NCBI GenBank assembly: GCA_009602725.1
Contig: WELB01000010.1
Location: forward strand, 931,790 to 980,616
DNA from: Spirogloea muscicola
Taxonomy: Eukaryota; Streptophyta; Zygnematophyceae; Spirogloeales; Spirogloeaceae
Reading direction: 5' to 3'
DNA: 48,827 nucleotides
The notes below the pieces were generated by a model, which worked only from the letters and a program-made list of their open reading frames with translations, was not told the DNA's origin and made no database searches. The position numbers and the translations under genes are program-made. Positions 14,701 through 24,616 of the stretch are shown here, piece after piece. Positions within the stretch are counted from its first letter, which is position 1, and each line of letters begins with the position of its first letter.

Positions 14701-16654
14701 CCAAATTTTGCTAAGAGTTCTAGCATAGAGGTGGCCGGTGACCAAGCACGAGCGTGTTTTTTTTTCAATGGTGCTGACCAATCTTGCAAGGCTCTGTACT
14801 GTAATTTTCGAATTGCGCCCTTTTGAAAACCTCTTCCTCTTCCTCATGAAGAAGCACCAACTGGACGTGGAAGTGCCAGTATGACTGCACCTGTCATATT
14901 GGCTTTGGTCGCTTCACATTACCTTGTGCAGTGACGGTTCGTCGAAGGAAAGGAAGGACATTATGATGTCAAACGTGGTAGGTCCAACAAGGCCTGAGAT
15001 GTGGGAAGCTCCTTCCATGAGACAGTGATGGGCCAGGTTAATCATCCAAGTTGCCACTGGCTGCCATCGTTCCTTTCCAGTCAAGTTCAGCATGACACCA
15101 GGCAAGGATATTCTATCCGGCCAGAGTGCGGAGACGTCATCAGAAGCATTCTCCACTGCGGCAAGATATGTGCTGCTAAACGCTTGAACTGAGACCTCTG
15201 TGCAGTCAGTGAAGAGGGAGGGCTTGGAGAAGAATGAAGCGACTGAAGCAAGATCTGTCACAAACAGGACAGGGTGTCTGATTGAGAAGGCCTCCTTCAT
15301 GGCTTCACAACTTTGTATGCTCCACCTCCACCAAAAGCACACCCGATCGTCTTCCTACCTTCGAGTAAGCGGAGAAGATCCACAAAGAATAATATGTACA
15401 GCTGTCGATTCTCTTTCCATAGGAGAGACAGGAGGCCAGCAAGTGCTTCAAATAGAGGCTGCCCCATGCCCCTGCTTTGTTGTCCACGACGAAGGTACAA
15501 ACATACTCATTTGTTAGCATTTGTTTCTACCTATTTGTGGCAACTCTACCGGTAGGTCAACAGCGAGAAGGAACTCATCTGCTACTACTTTCATCGTCAA
15601 AGTTACCCAATCATGAGCTCATTGAAACTATTAAATATATTTGCATGCACAAGAAGGAGAATTTGCCCATCTAGATGGCTCCATGACTGCCAGCAAAACA
15701 CCACGACATACTTGAATAGCTGCTCTGCAAAGCAGGGCAGGAGGTAGCCTATGACAAGCAGGATGATGGCAGCTCCATCTGAGCAATGGAATACGCCAGG
15801 GCAGTGTTTGGTAATGTGCGCAAGGAGCTTCAAGACAGCCTGCAGTTCCCGCTCCTTCACACCTGCCAATTGTGCAGGGAAGCCTTGATTCTAGAGGTAC
15901 AACCTTACTATGAGCAGCTACTACCATACATTATGTGCGTACATTGACGACCTATCCTGGTGCACAAAGACAGTACAGCTTCACAAGTCTAGACGCCCGC
16001 ACCCTGCCAGCTTCAGTCACTCTACAAAGTCATGCAAGCTGTGGTGCCACTGCTATCCAGCTGACAACGTGTGCACATTGACTGCTGCCTGCCAACATAG
16101 GTAATACTCTGGAAGCGCCAGGCAAGCCTTCCTGGCCTGACTGATGTTCCACAGAGGGGCTAATGTTTCAGAAAGACCAGAAGTGGCAGGACCACAGCTG
16201 TGCCTCTTTCATAATACTTGTCCAAGAGCCTCTACATTGTTGGGCAAAGTAATGTCGACCATGATGCAAGCTACTGAGGCATGGTGCACATCAATATACA
16301 AAGTGAAGAAGACTTAGATTGGCTGGCAGCTGAGTGGACTCAGGACAGTCAAGGGAAGCCGTCAAAGCAGAAGCGATTGAACGACTGTAAGGTGATCTTT
16401 GCAGTCTGTACTGCCGAGCATGAAGTGACACAAATCGGCTTACTTGCACCGTTGGCTGGCGCGAAGAAGCGCCTCATGATCTTAGGGAGGGCGGCGCGGA
16501 AGCGGGCCTCCACGGAGCGGAGCTCTGGCGCCGGGGCCTCGCAGGCAGTGAGGCCGACCAGCTCCTGCAGCAGCGCGAAGAAGTCGGGCATGGCGGCGGC
16601 GTTGCGGCCGCTCGCGGCGGCGTCGCCGCCTCGGGACGGCCCGCCGGCCGCCAT
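2793..16654 (-). CDS. ATR: Serine/threonine-protein kinase ATR (PIKK family), multi-exon, apparently complete
   Basis: Nuclear checkpoint kinase that responds to RPA-coated single-stranded DNA and stalled forks. The protein is spread over many exons read right to left. The N-terminal helical repeats include ALPKIMRRF at 16.5 kb and PGVFHCSDGAAIILLVIGYL at 15.8 kb, then 15.3, 14.9, 13.3-14.0, 12.6-13.2, 11.8-12.4 and 11.2-11.6 kb. A UME-type region follows (about 9.9-10.9 kb, CIDKLADFIGPHLSAFVPKF), then FAT (about 5.1-8.7 kb, WMLLQILAYI). The PI3K-like kinase (3.2-5.0 kb) has CKPKDDLRKDARMMEF, catalytic loop GLGDRHGENILLD and metal-binding HVDFSCLFDKG. FATC ends in KMYIWWMPWF with TGA at 2793-2795. 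The FATC ending and VDFSC separate ATR from ATM, TOR and DNA-PK. Start chosen at the ATG at 16652-16654 (MAAGGPS); in-frame alternatives are 16813 and 16591. Exon 1 is 16450-16654 and exon 2 about 15711-15862. I could not resolve the exons between 14.06 and 14.9 kb. Confidence 0.95.
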
Positions 16655-17102
16655 TCTGAGCGGCGAGTCCTCGCGACGCAGCGGGATGAAGCCGGGCCCG
16701 GAGCGGGGCGCCGGGAGCCGCGCCCGGTCGCCAGTTCGACTCCCGTCGGCGACAGGCTTTGCCCATCCCCGGAGAATGCGGCTGCTGGATGGCCCCGAGG
16801 AGCTCCTGCGCATGAGTGAATGCGGCCAACGCTAATACCAGCGGGCCGGAAACACAACAGCTCTTGCAATCCAAGGCAGTGGCTGTGAGAGGCCAGCCCA
16901 GAAAGATTGGACAAGGTCCAAAGAGCCAAAAGGCGCCTTGATCACACAGCTATGCAGGAGACTACTACAGCGGATGGGAGCTTAGTAAGCCCGAGTTAGC
17001 AGCAGCAAGTAAGAATGTTTTGCAGCTGGAAAAGAGGCACCGCGACGAGACCCAGAAGCAGCAGCCATAGCGCGGCCTGCCCGCAAGTGCACTGCGTGAG
17101 CC
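16655..17102. repeat. ATR upstream region carrying short dispersed repeats
   Basis: GC-rich sequence immediately upstream of the chosen ATR start gives way by about 16870 to a copy of the dispersed motif (GTGAGAGGCCAGCCCAGAAA followed by GGACAAGGTCC). No coding sequence is recognised. The ATR promoter must therefore lie in, or next to, repeat-derived DNA unless transcription starts within the first 200 bases. Confidence 0.6.
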
Positions 17103-18130
17103 AGGGAATTTCGTGTATTTGAAACAAACGAAGGCCAAATGGCCAAGTACAGGGAGGTTTGGAAGGAGATAGACAGCCGCATGCGGAGTACCTGGGCAAG
17201 CGACCCGGAAAGCGCTGAAAGCAGCCGTGAGATGCCAGCCCAAAAGAAGCTAAATTAGCGCCTGTAAAAGCCAGCCGGGTGCATACAGAGGGCATTCATC
17301 ACTGTATCAGCGGAGCCAAAGGCTAGGCAAACAGGGCGCTCTTAGTACCACCTGTGTCAGCAAGAGGAAGTCAGAAGAGGTGAATGGAATGGGGATTGAG
17401 TGATGGAGGGCCTGAGTGGCCAAGTACGAAGGTAGGCACATTGACAGATGTTCATCACCTGCTGCTAAGCTGATCCCGCTTAATAACCACGAGTCAGCAC
17501 ATAGAGGTCGCAAACTGATGCCCGATACTGCATGGCAGATTGACAAGCCCATGTGCAACAGCTAAGGCTCGACCAGCTTTCTGGTGCAAAGCATGAGCCT
17601 GAGCTCGCTGCAAACAGGCCGACACACGACGTTGCAAAAACGACAAATAGGCTGCCGGCATGTCGATCTCGGCTGGAAGCATATCCTCACATCGTGCATA
17701 CCCTAGACTTGCAATGTTCTCAAGTTGGGTACGTATACGAGGACCCATGCAGCCAAAGTTGTCAACTTCGGCTGGTAGGAGGTGATCGCTACGGGGGTAG
17801 TCAGAGTAGTGCTGCAGCTTTCTCTGTCTGCACTTGCCACTGCGTGGCCATGCAATGTGGGTCGATGCTGTGTACGGCAACTGCGAGCGGCAGAAGGGCT
17901 TCGTAATTGCCATCTAGTATTCAGGCATCGCTTAGCAACCTTTATATTTTGACCCGGGGTTACTGAGCGGGTCAATCTGCTGTAGGTTATGTAGGTCTTA
18001 ATATGTGCTTGCCTTTGTACTTGGCCATTTGGCCTTCGTTTGTCTCAAATACACGAAATTCCTGTACGCCTCTGTCACAACCACATCGACCAAGGCTCAT
18101 CACCTCCGCCAGGTTGTGACTTCGGTAGAG
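17103..18130 (-). mobile_element. Decayed non-LTR-type retroelement fragment, copy A1, split by a nested insertion
   Basis: 17103-17160 holds a minus-oriented 3' end (GTACTTGGCCATTTGGCCTTC...CACGAAATT). 17440-17876 encodes, on the minus strand, the C-terminal part of an element ORF (QRKLQHYSDYPRSDHLLPAE, then LQRRVSACLQRAQAHALHQK). The same ORF continues upstream at about 18063-18130 as the valine-rich segment. The two pieces are separated by a plus-oriented insertion. The domain resembles the region after the reverse transcriptase in several non-LTR polyproteins: a zinc-binding cluster, then a D...D...E..K restriction-endonuclease-like fold. No reverse transcriptase is visible. The copy has stops and is a pseudogene. 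Confidence 0.7.
17877..18062 (+). mobile_element. 5'-truncated retroelement copy nested in A1, flanked by TGTACG
   Basis: About 186 bases in plus orientation match the 3' UTR and 3' terminus of the same element family (GGGCTTCG, GGCATCGCTTAGCAACCT, GAGCGGGTCA, TTGGCCATTTGGCCTTC, ending ACGAAATTCC). They interrupt the minus-oriented ORF of copy A1. TGTACG occurs at 17871-17876 and again at 18063-18068, while the uninterrupted copy A2 has it once. This is what a target-site duplication made by target-primed reverse transcription would look like. Confidence 0.7.
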
Positions 18131-18497
18131 TTCACTTCTCACAACCCTTGCCCCCATCGGGAGAGCCACTTCTCATTTGGCTCTTATGCGTATGCATGTA
18201 CATATCCTTAAGATTTGAATTCTCTATACGAATTCTCTATTCATGTATCATCCAGCTGCTTTACTGATCTGTATGCCCGGCTGGACAGTAAGGTGTCAAA
18301 GTAGACCCTCAAAAGCGTACCTTTGGCTTCACATTGGCTTCTATTTCGGCGAGGAGCTCTTACTGAGCCCTGGCAGCGGCGTAGACTTCCAAAGAAGTCG
18401 GATTGCAGAAACAGCAACTCATAGTAATTAAAATCTGGTGATTTCAGTGGTGCCCAGTGGTGGGCACCTGTTAATACAGATTGCGCCCCCATCAGAC
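18131..18497. other. No gene recognised
   Basis: About 370 bases with no coding exon I can support on either strand. A short AT-rich stretch with two GAATTCTCTAT repeats lies near 18215-18240. The right part is downstream of the unrecognised minus-strand gene and may include its 3' UTR. Confidence 0.5.
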
Positions 18498-18502
18498 TTA
18501 CA
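18498..18502 (-). terminator. TGTAA polyadenylation-type signal of the unrecognised minus-strand gene
   Basis: TTACA on the plus strand gives TGTAA on the minus strand, 51 bases after the predicted TAA stop at 18553-18555. UGUAA is the established polyadenylation signal of chlorophyte algae. A five-base word alone is weak, but its position supports the gene call. Confidence 0.5.
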
Positions 18503-18552
18503 TTGCCATGCAGCCCTCTAATTTATGCAGAAGCCTGCAGAGCTGGTGGCAC

Positions 18553-19580
18553 TTAGAGCCGAGCGAGGCTTAGGTTTGCCTCCTCCTCTGCTTCTGGAGT
18601 GTGGTTGTTGTCACCACGTCGCAACAGAGGTTTGTGGGTCGACGGAAGGGGCACATGGCGTGCAGCAAAAGCAGCAGCAATCAGACTCTGCAGTGCATAT
18701 GCCTCCTTGACTACGAACTTGCACCTGAGTGTGGCAGAATTTACCTGACGGGCATGTACCACATGTGTCAGTCACAGTGTTTGCAGCGCCTGCTCAGCTG
18801 CCTTGGAGCTGGCACTTCACTTCCAGCTCAGTTTCTTCTGTCACTGCAGAGGTGTCGCTCAGAGCCGCCGAGGCCACCTGGCAAGCATCTGGCGGCCACC
18901 TGGAGAGGCGAGGCAGCCAACGGTGGCAAGGACATTCAAGCCGGCCGCCGCGTAGAATTTCTGCAGCAGATGCAGGAGATGTGCACGTCAAAGAGGCGAG
19001 TGAGAATCTATCCTGGATAACCGTTGCATGCCTCATGTGTTTCTGGAGCTGTGCTGGCATCCCCGAGCACTGCCGGCAGCCTCACAGCTTGACGGCACCG
19101 CTGCTCATCCAAATTGTGCAACCAAGCCTGCAGCTCGGCCGCTGAAGTGACGAGAGTGCCACGCACGGCCCCCACCCCTTTGAGCATCTCAGCGTCCCAA
19201 TCGGAGCACGTCAGTGCAAAGCCAAGCCGTGCAAAGGACAGCTGACAAGGGCGAAAGGGGCGCTGATCGTGCTAGCCATTGCTGGCTCTCTGGAGGCTGA
19301 AGTCCAGCATCAAGGACACGCGACAAGAGCTGGAGGTAATGTATGGCCCTTGACGAGGCATTCTCAAGCACGGTGTACAGTCATGAGGTCACTGGTGTGG
19401 TCGGGCTGGCAGACCGCACAGGGCATGCCTCGCAGCTCGGACATCAAGCCAAACCCGACAACCCCTGTGGCTCAATGCCCGAGACGGGACTTGTGGCTTC
19501 GGGGGCTGAGACATGTGAGGTTTTCTGAACCGCACCTCCTGAAAGCTCTGCTTCCTGGTCTTGTGCCGGAAGCGCTGCAT
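18553..19580 (-). CDS. Unrecognised multi-exon gene, small cysteine- and alanine-rich protein or C-terminal part
   Basis: I cannot name the family. Minus-strand pieces read as exons, N to C: around 19540-19590 (AMQRFRHKTRKQSFQE, then GT), around 19390-19464 (LMSELRGMPCAVCQPDHTSD, preceded by a CACAG acceptor), around 19270-19332 (LLSRVLDAGLQPPESQQWLA), about 19000-19241 (LSFARLGFALTCSDWDAEML continuing to ELQAWLHNLDEQRCRQAVRL, preceded by the pyrimidine-rich acceptor CCCTTGTCAG), around 18905-18965 (KFYAAAGLNVLATVGCLASP), and 18553-18730 (CKFVVKEAYALQSLIAAAFA, then TAA). Support comes from coding-like composition, plausible splice sites and TGTAA just downstream. Exon joins were not phase-checked throughout. 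The ATG at 19580 is only the first in-frame Met seen, and the frame is open upstream into GC-rich sequence. Confidence 0.45.
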
Positions 19581-19589
19581 CGCCCACCT

Positions 19590-20030
19590 GGAGTGCCGCG
19601 CCAGCAGGGGCCAGGGCCGTGGATGCTCAGGACCGCTTGTGCCCGCAGCGACGGGGCCCTGCGCTGCTGGCAGCGCAGATCGCAGCGCGGCGGCGGCGGC
19701 GTCGGCGGGGCCGGCGGTCGCTCACAGGCCGCCGGGCCANGGCGGGCGGGCGCAGGCCGCGCATGCTGCCGCGGCGCGCGGCGGGCAGGCCTTCGGGGGA
19801 AGAAGATCAATGGGGGTACTGCTGATCTCAGCGCTTTTCGGACCTTCTTTCATTGTCCATTCTTTTTTGGGCTGGCTTTGCCAGCCCCTCTTTTCTATGG
19901 GCGCGCACTTCTTCTTTCGGACCTTGTCGATTCTTCCCGGGCTGGCTTTTCTCAGTTCTTTTCAGCCCTCGCCCCCTTGAGCTCATTTCCTCGAAGGAGC
20001 GGCAGGAATGGAATGTGTATTGAGTGATGG
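19590..20030. repeat. GC-rich island followed by dispersed-motif copies
   Basis: 19600-19800 is very GC-rich (CGG runs, one N at 19740) and may be 5' sequence of the minus-strand gene at 18.55-19.6 kb. From 19840 to 19990 two adjacent copies of the dispersed motif follow in plus orientation (TTTCGGACC, TTGTCCATTC, GGGCTGGCTTTGCCAGCCCC). No independent gene is supported. Confidence 0.5.
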
Positions 20031-20720
20031 AGGGCCTGAGAGGCCAAAGCACAACGGCAGAATTCTCCTATCATTTGTGTGCTTGGATGTACATCGCCTG
20101 CTGCTAAGCTGATCCACTCAGTAACTACAAGTCAGAAATCAGAGGTCGTTAACTGATGCCAAGATACCGAGCGGCAATTGACCAGCCCTGTGCCACCAGC
20201 TAAGGCTCGACCAGCTGTCTGATGCAAAGCGTGAGCCTGAGCTCGCTGCAAACAGGCTGACACACGACACTGCATAAACGACAAGTAGGCTGCCGGCATG
20301 CCCATCTTGGCTGGAAGCATCTCCTCACGTTGTGCATATCCTAGACTTGCGATGTTCTCAAGTAGGGTATGAAAACGAGGACCCATGCAGCCAAAGTTTT
20401 GAAGTGCGGCTGGTAGGAGGAGATGGCAACGGGGGTAGTCAGAGTAGTGCTGCAGCTTCCTCTGCCCTGCACATCCCACTGCGTGACCAGCAATGTGGGT
20501 CGATGCTGGCCGGTTGTACGCCTCCGTCACAACCGCATCGACCGAGGCTCGTGCACCTCCGCCAGGTTGTCCACCCACAATGTCTAGGGTGCGATGGTGA
20601 TGGCGTCCCTGAGCGTCCGTGGTGATGGGCATGTGTCATTCCCTTCTATAACAGCCGGCATCACGCATCAAGTCCGCCAGGGCATCCAATTATGGATTAT
20701 GAACGCCCACCAGGGATAGT
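20030..20720 (-). mobile_element. Retroelement C-terminal fragment, copy A2
   Basis: The minus strand carries the best short intact stretch of the C-terminal ORF: PITTDAQGRHHHRTLDIVGG, ASVDAVVTEAY, QRKLQHYSDYPRCHLLLPAA, LQNFGCMGPRF and MQCRVSACLQRAQAHALHQT, reading from about 20640 to 20132. Its 3' end at 20030-20060 has the variant hairpin GGCCTCTCAGGCC followed by CTCCATCACTCAATACAC. Upstream coding (RDAG segment) continues to about 20700 but is disrupted. The putative catalytic residues are the D of TLDIV, the D of VDAVV and the E/K pair of the AEQRK-like segment. No reverse transcriptase lies upstream. 5'-truncated and dead. Confidence 0.7.
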
Positions 20721-21789
20721 GAGACATCGCAGCATATGAGTAGCGAGGGGAGGAAGAGCAACCCCGCTGTGCGAAGAGACTGGTCCTCTGGCCGCCCACA
20801 CCACTTAGCGTATCTCAAGGCATTCCCATTTGGCTAGGCTACTCTTAGAAAGAGACTAAGACTCTTGCAGTAGAGGGCGATGGCTCATAGCAAGCTAGTC
20901 AAGCTTTGCAGCAGGCCCATGCCCAAGCTGAGGCATCATCCAGGCGTCGACGACTGGCACCACGGCCCCAGCTCTCCTTCCCCCTCTCTTTCCCGGCACC
21001 AGCACATTGGCATTGGGCGAGGCTCCTCGACCTAGGTGCAGTCCTTCGAGAACCCAGCCTGCCCACCTTGTGGCACAATCCACATTGGGCACGGCCCCAC
21101 CTTCAGCGAGCCTCCCGGCCCATCCTCACCATGCATGGCGGGCAACAGCCTCGGCGTAGCTGCTTGAATGGTCTTTGCGTTCCTCCCTCGTCACCCGCGC
21201 CCACAGCACTTGGAGCGACTCGCAGATGGCGGTGGCCATCATCCCTGGTGTGTGGCCCAACGTCTCACTTACGTGTTGCGGACTGTTACCCCCAAATCTG
21301 CACTAGACGCTATATACACTACTGTGGACTCCCCACCTCCAAAAGGCTCTTCACGACCTGGTGGACCACCCAAATCTCTCCTCTACGTCGGCTGCCCTCC
21401 TCCAGCTGACGCTTCCCATTCCCATTCTCCGACCTGCGCCTGCTTAGTAGGGGTCACTGAGTGCCAATTAGTTACTTGCTTCCGTGTGTGCTTTAGCGCT
21501 TCCCTGGCCCCTTCGGACTTTGTTTATTCTATTTTCTGGACTGGCCTCTCCCAGCCACCGCCCTCTCATGGAAGCGTCTTTCTTCAATTAGCAAAGGCGG
21601 CCTTCGGTGCCACCTACTGGCTCGCCCGTCCCGAGCGGCTCACCTGGGGTGCTGGGCCCAAGTGGCCTCCACCATCTCGATTTTAGCCACGGCGGGAGTG
21701 GCAACGGGGAACCTGCCCCTCCAGCCATAGTTAATCGCCACACAACGTGACTTCTTACGCTCCTTACATTCACTTGCGGAAGGTCATGC
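20721..21789. other. No gene recognised; one dispersed-motif copy near 21520
   Basis: Neither strand gives an exon series I recognise. A single plus-oriented copy of the dispersed motif is at about 21510-21580 (CTTCGGACTTTG, GACTGGCCTCTCCCAGCC, CTCTCATGGAAGCG). The rest is moderately GC-rich unique-looking sequence with overlapping short ORFs in several frames and no family match. Confidence 0.5.
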
Positions 21790-22740
21790 AGATATTGTGG
21801 CATGGGCACGCTGTTCCAATAGGAAAGCACAGGCCCTCTACACACACGCGGCGGACGAGCAGGCCGTATCTGAGCTGAAGGGACTTCTCAAGGACGATGG
21901 ACGTGGTCTTACCCGGATCCTGTCGACCAGCTCCTAGGGACCTTCCAAGTGGTTGAACGGGATTCTGATATCGTCCCCTTCGTCTCTCGGGCTACCTGTT
22001 CCGCACAGCGCTGCAACATAACCTCGGCCTTCCCCCCCCCGTTTGCTTGGTTGGCATCCGCCAGTGCGAGAGTGGCCACAATGCTGATGATAAGGTCGCT
22101 CTAGCTGCGCATGTGCTGAGGTGTGTTGAGGGATTTGAGCACATTGCCTCCCACGACCTACTCGGAGATGCTACGTCTGGAATTGTGCGCGAGGCAGGGT
22201 ATCGTCCGGCAATGGAGGTGTCCGGCATCATGCCAGTCTCCGACAGTCTCGACAAGCCATACATTCGGCGTCTGGACGTGGTCGCCACCCCCAGCAGCGG
22301 TGGGCCTTGCCTGCTCCTGGACGTTGTACTTAAAAGCATACAAAGGTGGAGCACCCACATCATTTGTGCCTGAGGGCAACGTCCCGCGCCAGAGCTAAAA
22401 AGTGAGAGGCATTACAAGGAGCACCCCCGAGAAACTACTTCTATCCTTGCGCCATGAATATTATAATGGCTATGGTATGACATGGTCCTCTCTCATCCGG
22501 CATCTGGCCCGACTGGCGCGCGACGTCGCAGATAGGGGAGCAGCTTGGGGCACACTGGCATTCCGCAGGCCTTAGTTTGCATATTAGAGCATGCGGCTCT
22601 CGCTTCGTTTGCAGCGCTCGCAAGCTCTGTCAATTCATCAGCGTGCTGGGCGCGCTCTAAGTCAGGCCACCCGCTTCCGTGGCAGCGCTCCAGCTCGCCA
22701 AGTTAGCTTGTTGGTGCGGATGTGCTCACCCGTGGGAACT
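21790..22740 (+). mobile_element. Retroelement C-terminal fragment, divergent copy A3
   Basis: The plus strand reads GYLFRTALQHNLGLPPP followed by LVGIRQCESGHNADDK (zinc-binding cluster), HVLRCVEGFEHIASHDLLGD, GIVREAGYRPAMEVSGIMPV, RRLDVVATPSSGGPCLLLDV, then YYNGYGMTWSSLIRHLARLA and finally MRLSLRLQRSQALSIHQRAG. The order equals that of copies A2 and A5 and of the post-reverse-transcriptase region of non-LTR polyproteins (F..L...LGLPP, CxCG, H.L.C, R.D.....AG, D....). Stops and frame changes separate the blocks, so it is a pseudogene. An opposite-oriented 3' end (CACGAAATTTTC, GGCCATTTGGCC) lies just beyond at 22902-22966. Confidence 0.7.
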
Positions 22741-22901
22741 TACCCACACTGTAGCTTAGCCACGTTAGCAAAGTGCTTCGTTCCATGTAGCCCCATTTAT
22801 TCTGAACTAGTATTTGCCCGAACAATGAATTTGGCTTGAATCTGCCTCCCTGTCATTCAAGCGCTCCGCGCGCCTTCTCTCTTGCTTAGCCCCGTGCATG
22901 A

Positions 22902-22985
22902 AAATTTCGTGTATTTGAAACAACCGAAGGCCAAATGGCCAAGTACAAAGGCAAGCACATCTTAAAACCTACATAACCAACAGTA
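22902..22985 (-). mobile_element. Isolated retroelement 3' end
   Basis: Read on the minus strand this stretch ends GTACTTGGCCATTTGGCCTT, GTTTCAAATACACGAAATTT. It matches the termini at 17103-17160, 18005-18060, 34296-34355 and 39370-39435. Only about 60-80 bases are present and no ORF belongs to it, so it is a severely 5'-truncated insertion. Confidence 0.65.
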
Positions 22986-24400
22986 GATTGAGAAACATCC
23001 GTGCATGGTGCTGTGCTACGTGGGAGCTTCGCCGTCGTCGTCCTCGTCGTCGGGCTGGCAGCCCGGCGGGGCAGCTAATGATGCGCACTGGGCCGCAGGT
23101 GCTGGGGAGAAGTATCGCGGAACGGGTCGGGGAGACGTTAGCGGCGTCCAGGCAAGGTAGGAGGATGGCGTACGGGAAGCGGGCCACGGGGCGTTGGGCA
23201 ACCACGCGGGAGTAAGCGACCGCGTGCCGTCAACCGCCGCGGGGCGTCTGGCCCGGGGTGGGTGCGGTGTAGGCCGGGCTGGAGGAGGAGGGCTGGCCAA
23301 GCAAAAGCCAAGCTCGGGGCGTACGTACCGGCGACGGGGGGTTGGGTTTGGGGGGGGGGGAGACGGCAGTGGGATGAATAACGGGCGGGGAGGCGGTGGG
23401 CACGCGCTGGGCTGTCGGGCTGCCGCGCGCCAAACGAGTGCTGAGGTCGGGCGGCTGGCGGCGCCGCTGACGCGGACGAGGGGGATCAAGTGGTGGCGGC
23501 GAAGCGGACCGCCGTTCGCAATCTCCCCTGGCGCCGACCTCCCGCGCTGTCGCCGTCTCGGGCGGGGCGGCCAGGGGCCCGCTCCCCGACGCGCCTCCCT
23601 TGTCGCGGCGCCCTGGGGCTCGGCGCCCGGAACCGCCCACCTGGCGGCGCATGATGGGTCTGTGCGACCGCCAGGGCACCCTGGCGGCCGCAGCCGGCCG
23701 GCGGCGGGCCCGCAGAGATGCAGGTGGCCCTACCGCCGCGCTGGCGCTCGTGCGGCGGCCGCCAAGGATTCGCTGGCGCGCCCTCACCTCAGCCTTGCTA
23801 TTCCGGGGGGGCGGGAGGAAGGCAGTAGTCGCCCCGCCACCTGGCGTGCGGGCCGCCGCCCCCCGCTGTTCCTCCCCGTTCCATCTCCCCGCCTCCAAGA
23901 TCTGTCTATTTCGGATGGCCCAAAGTGCGCTCGCCGGGCGGTGGTGTGGGGCCTCGCACGCCGTCTGAGATGCGCAAGCGCGCGCGCGCCCACCTCCCAT
24001 CTCCGCGCGCCATCTCCGGCGAGATGGCGCGGGCGGAACCATCTCCGTTGGGTGGGGGGGAAAGATGGTAAAGAGGGACGAAACGAAGGAGGAGGAAAGA
24101 GAGTGGCTCTTCCAAAGGGGCGGCGGCTTTGGAGAAGAGGCTACTTTTCAATGGCGGGCTTTTGAGAAGCGGACTGGGAATGAGTTGGCAATCGCCCCCG
24201 GGGGCACCGCCGCGGGCCCCGGCAATCCGCGCAGATGGTGGGCTGGCAGTGCCCGAGCGGCGCGCCGTGGGGCCCGCCGCGGGACGGGGGCGGCTCTCCC
24301 AGTTGGGCCCCCCCTCCTCCCTCCCTCCTCCGGCGGCGCTTGAGCTGCAGTGCCCCGGCCGGCGACCCACCCCCCCCCCGACGCGAAGCCCCCCACCCTC
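22986..24400. other. GC-rich region upstream of the protease gene, no confident gene
   Basis: About 1.4 kb with very high GC, G-runs (23341-23360) and long overlapping open frames on both strands, which is expected from composition because GC-rich DNA has few stops. A dispersed-motif-like fragment (CTCTTCCAAAGGGGCGG) is at 24105-24125. It probably contains the promoter, 5' UTR or first exon of the protease gene, but the gap at 24401-24616 prevents joining. It resembles the GC-rich islands at 19.6, 29.4 and 30.6 kb. Confidence 0.45.
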
Positions 24401-24616
24401 NNNNNNNNNNNNNNNNNNNNNNNNNNNNNNNNNNNNNNNNNNNNNNNNNNNNNNNNNNNNNNNNNNNNNNNNNNNNNNNNNNNNNNNNNNNNNNNNNNNN
24501 NNNNNNNNNNNNNNNNNNNNNNNNNNNNNNNNNNNNNNNNNNNNNNNNNNNNNNNNNNNNNNNNNNNNNNNNNNNNNNNNNNNNNNNNNNNNNNNNNNNN
24601 NNNNNNNNNNNNNNNN
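24401..24616. other. Assembly gap (216 N)
   Basis: A run of 216 N lies in the 5' part of the protease gene. The signal peptide, any propeptide start and the initiator codon are probably in or before the gap. The true gap length is unknown. Confidence 0.95.

Noticed and set aside
14560-14900. T-run and adjacent AT-rich stretch as a regulatory element
   Set aside because: It lies inside an unresolved intron region of ATR; nothing beyond low complexity can be supported.
22986-23490. Pro-rich minus-strand frame as a cell-wall protein
   Set aside because: Low-complexity translation of a C-rich strand without signal peptide, repeats of known wall proteins, or splice support.
23194-24165. 323-codon plus-strand frame and a 270-codon minus-strand frame over the same bases
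   Set aside because: Both strands are open because the sequence is extremely GC-rich; the translations are Arg/Ala/Pro/Gly-rich and match no family.
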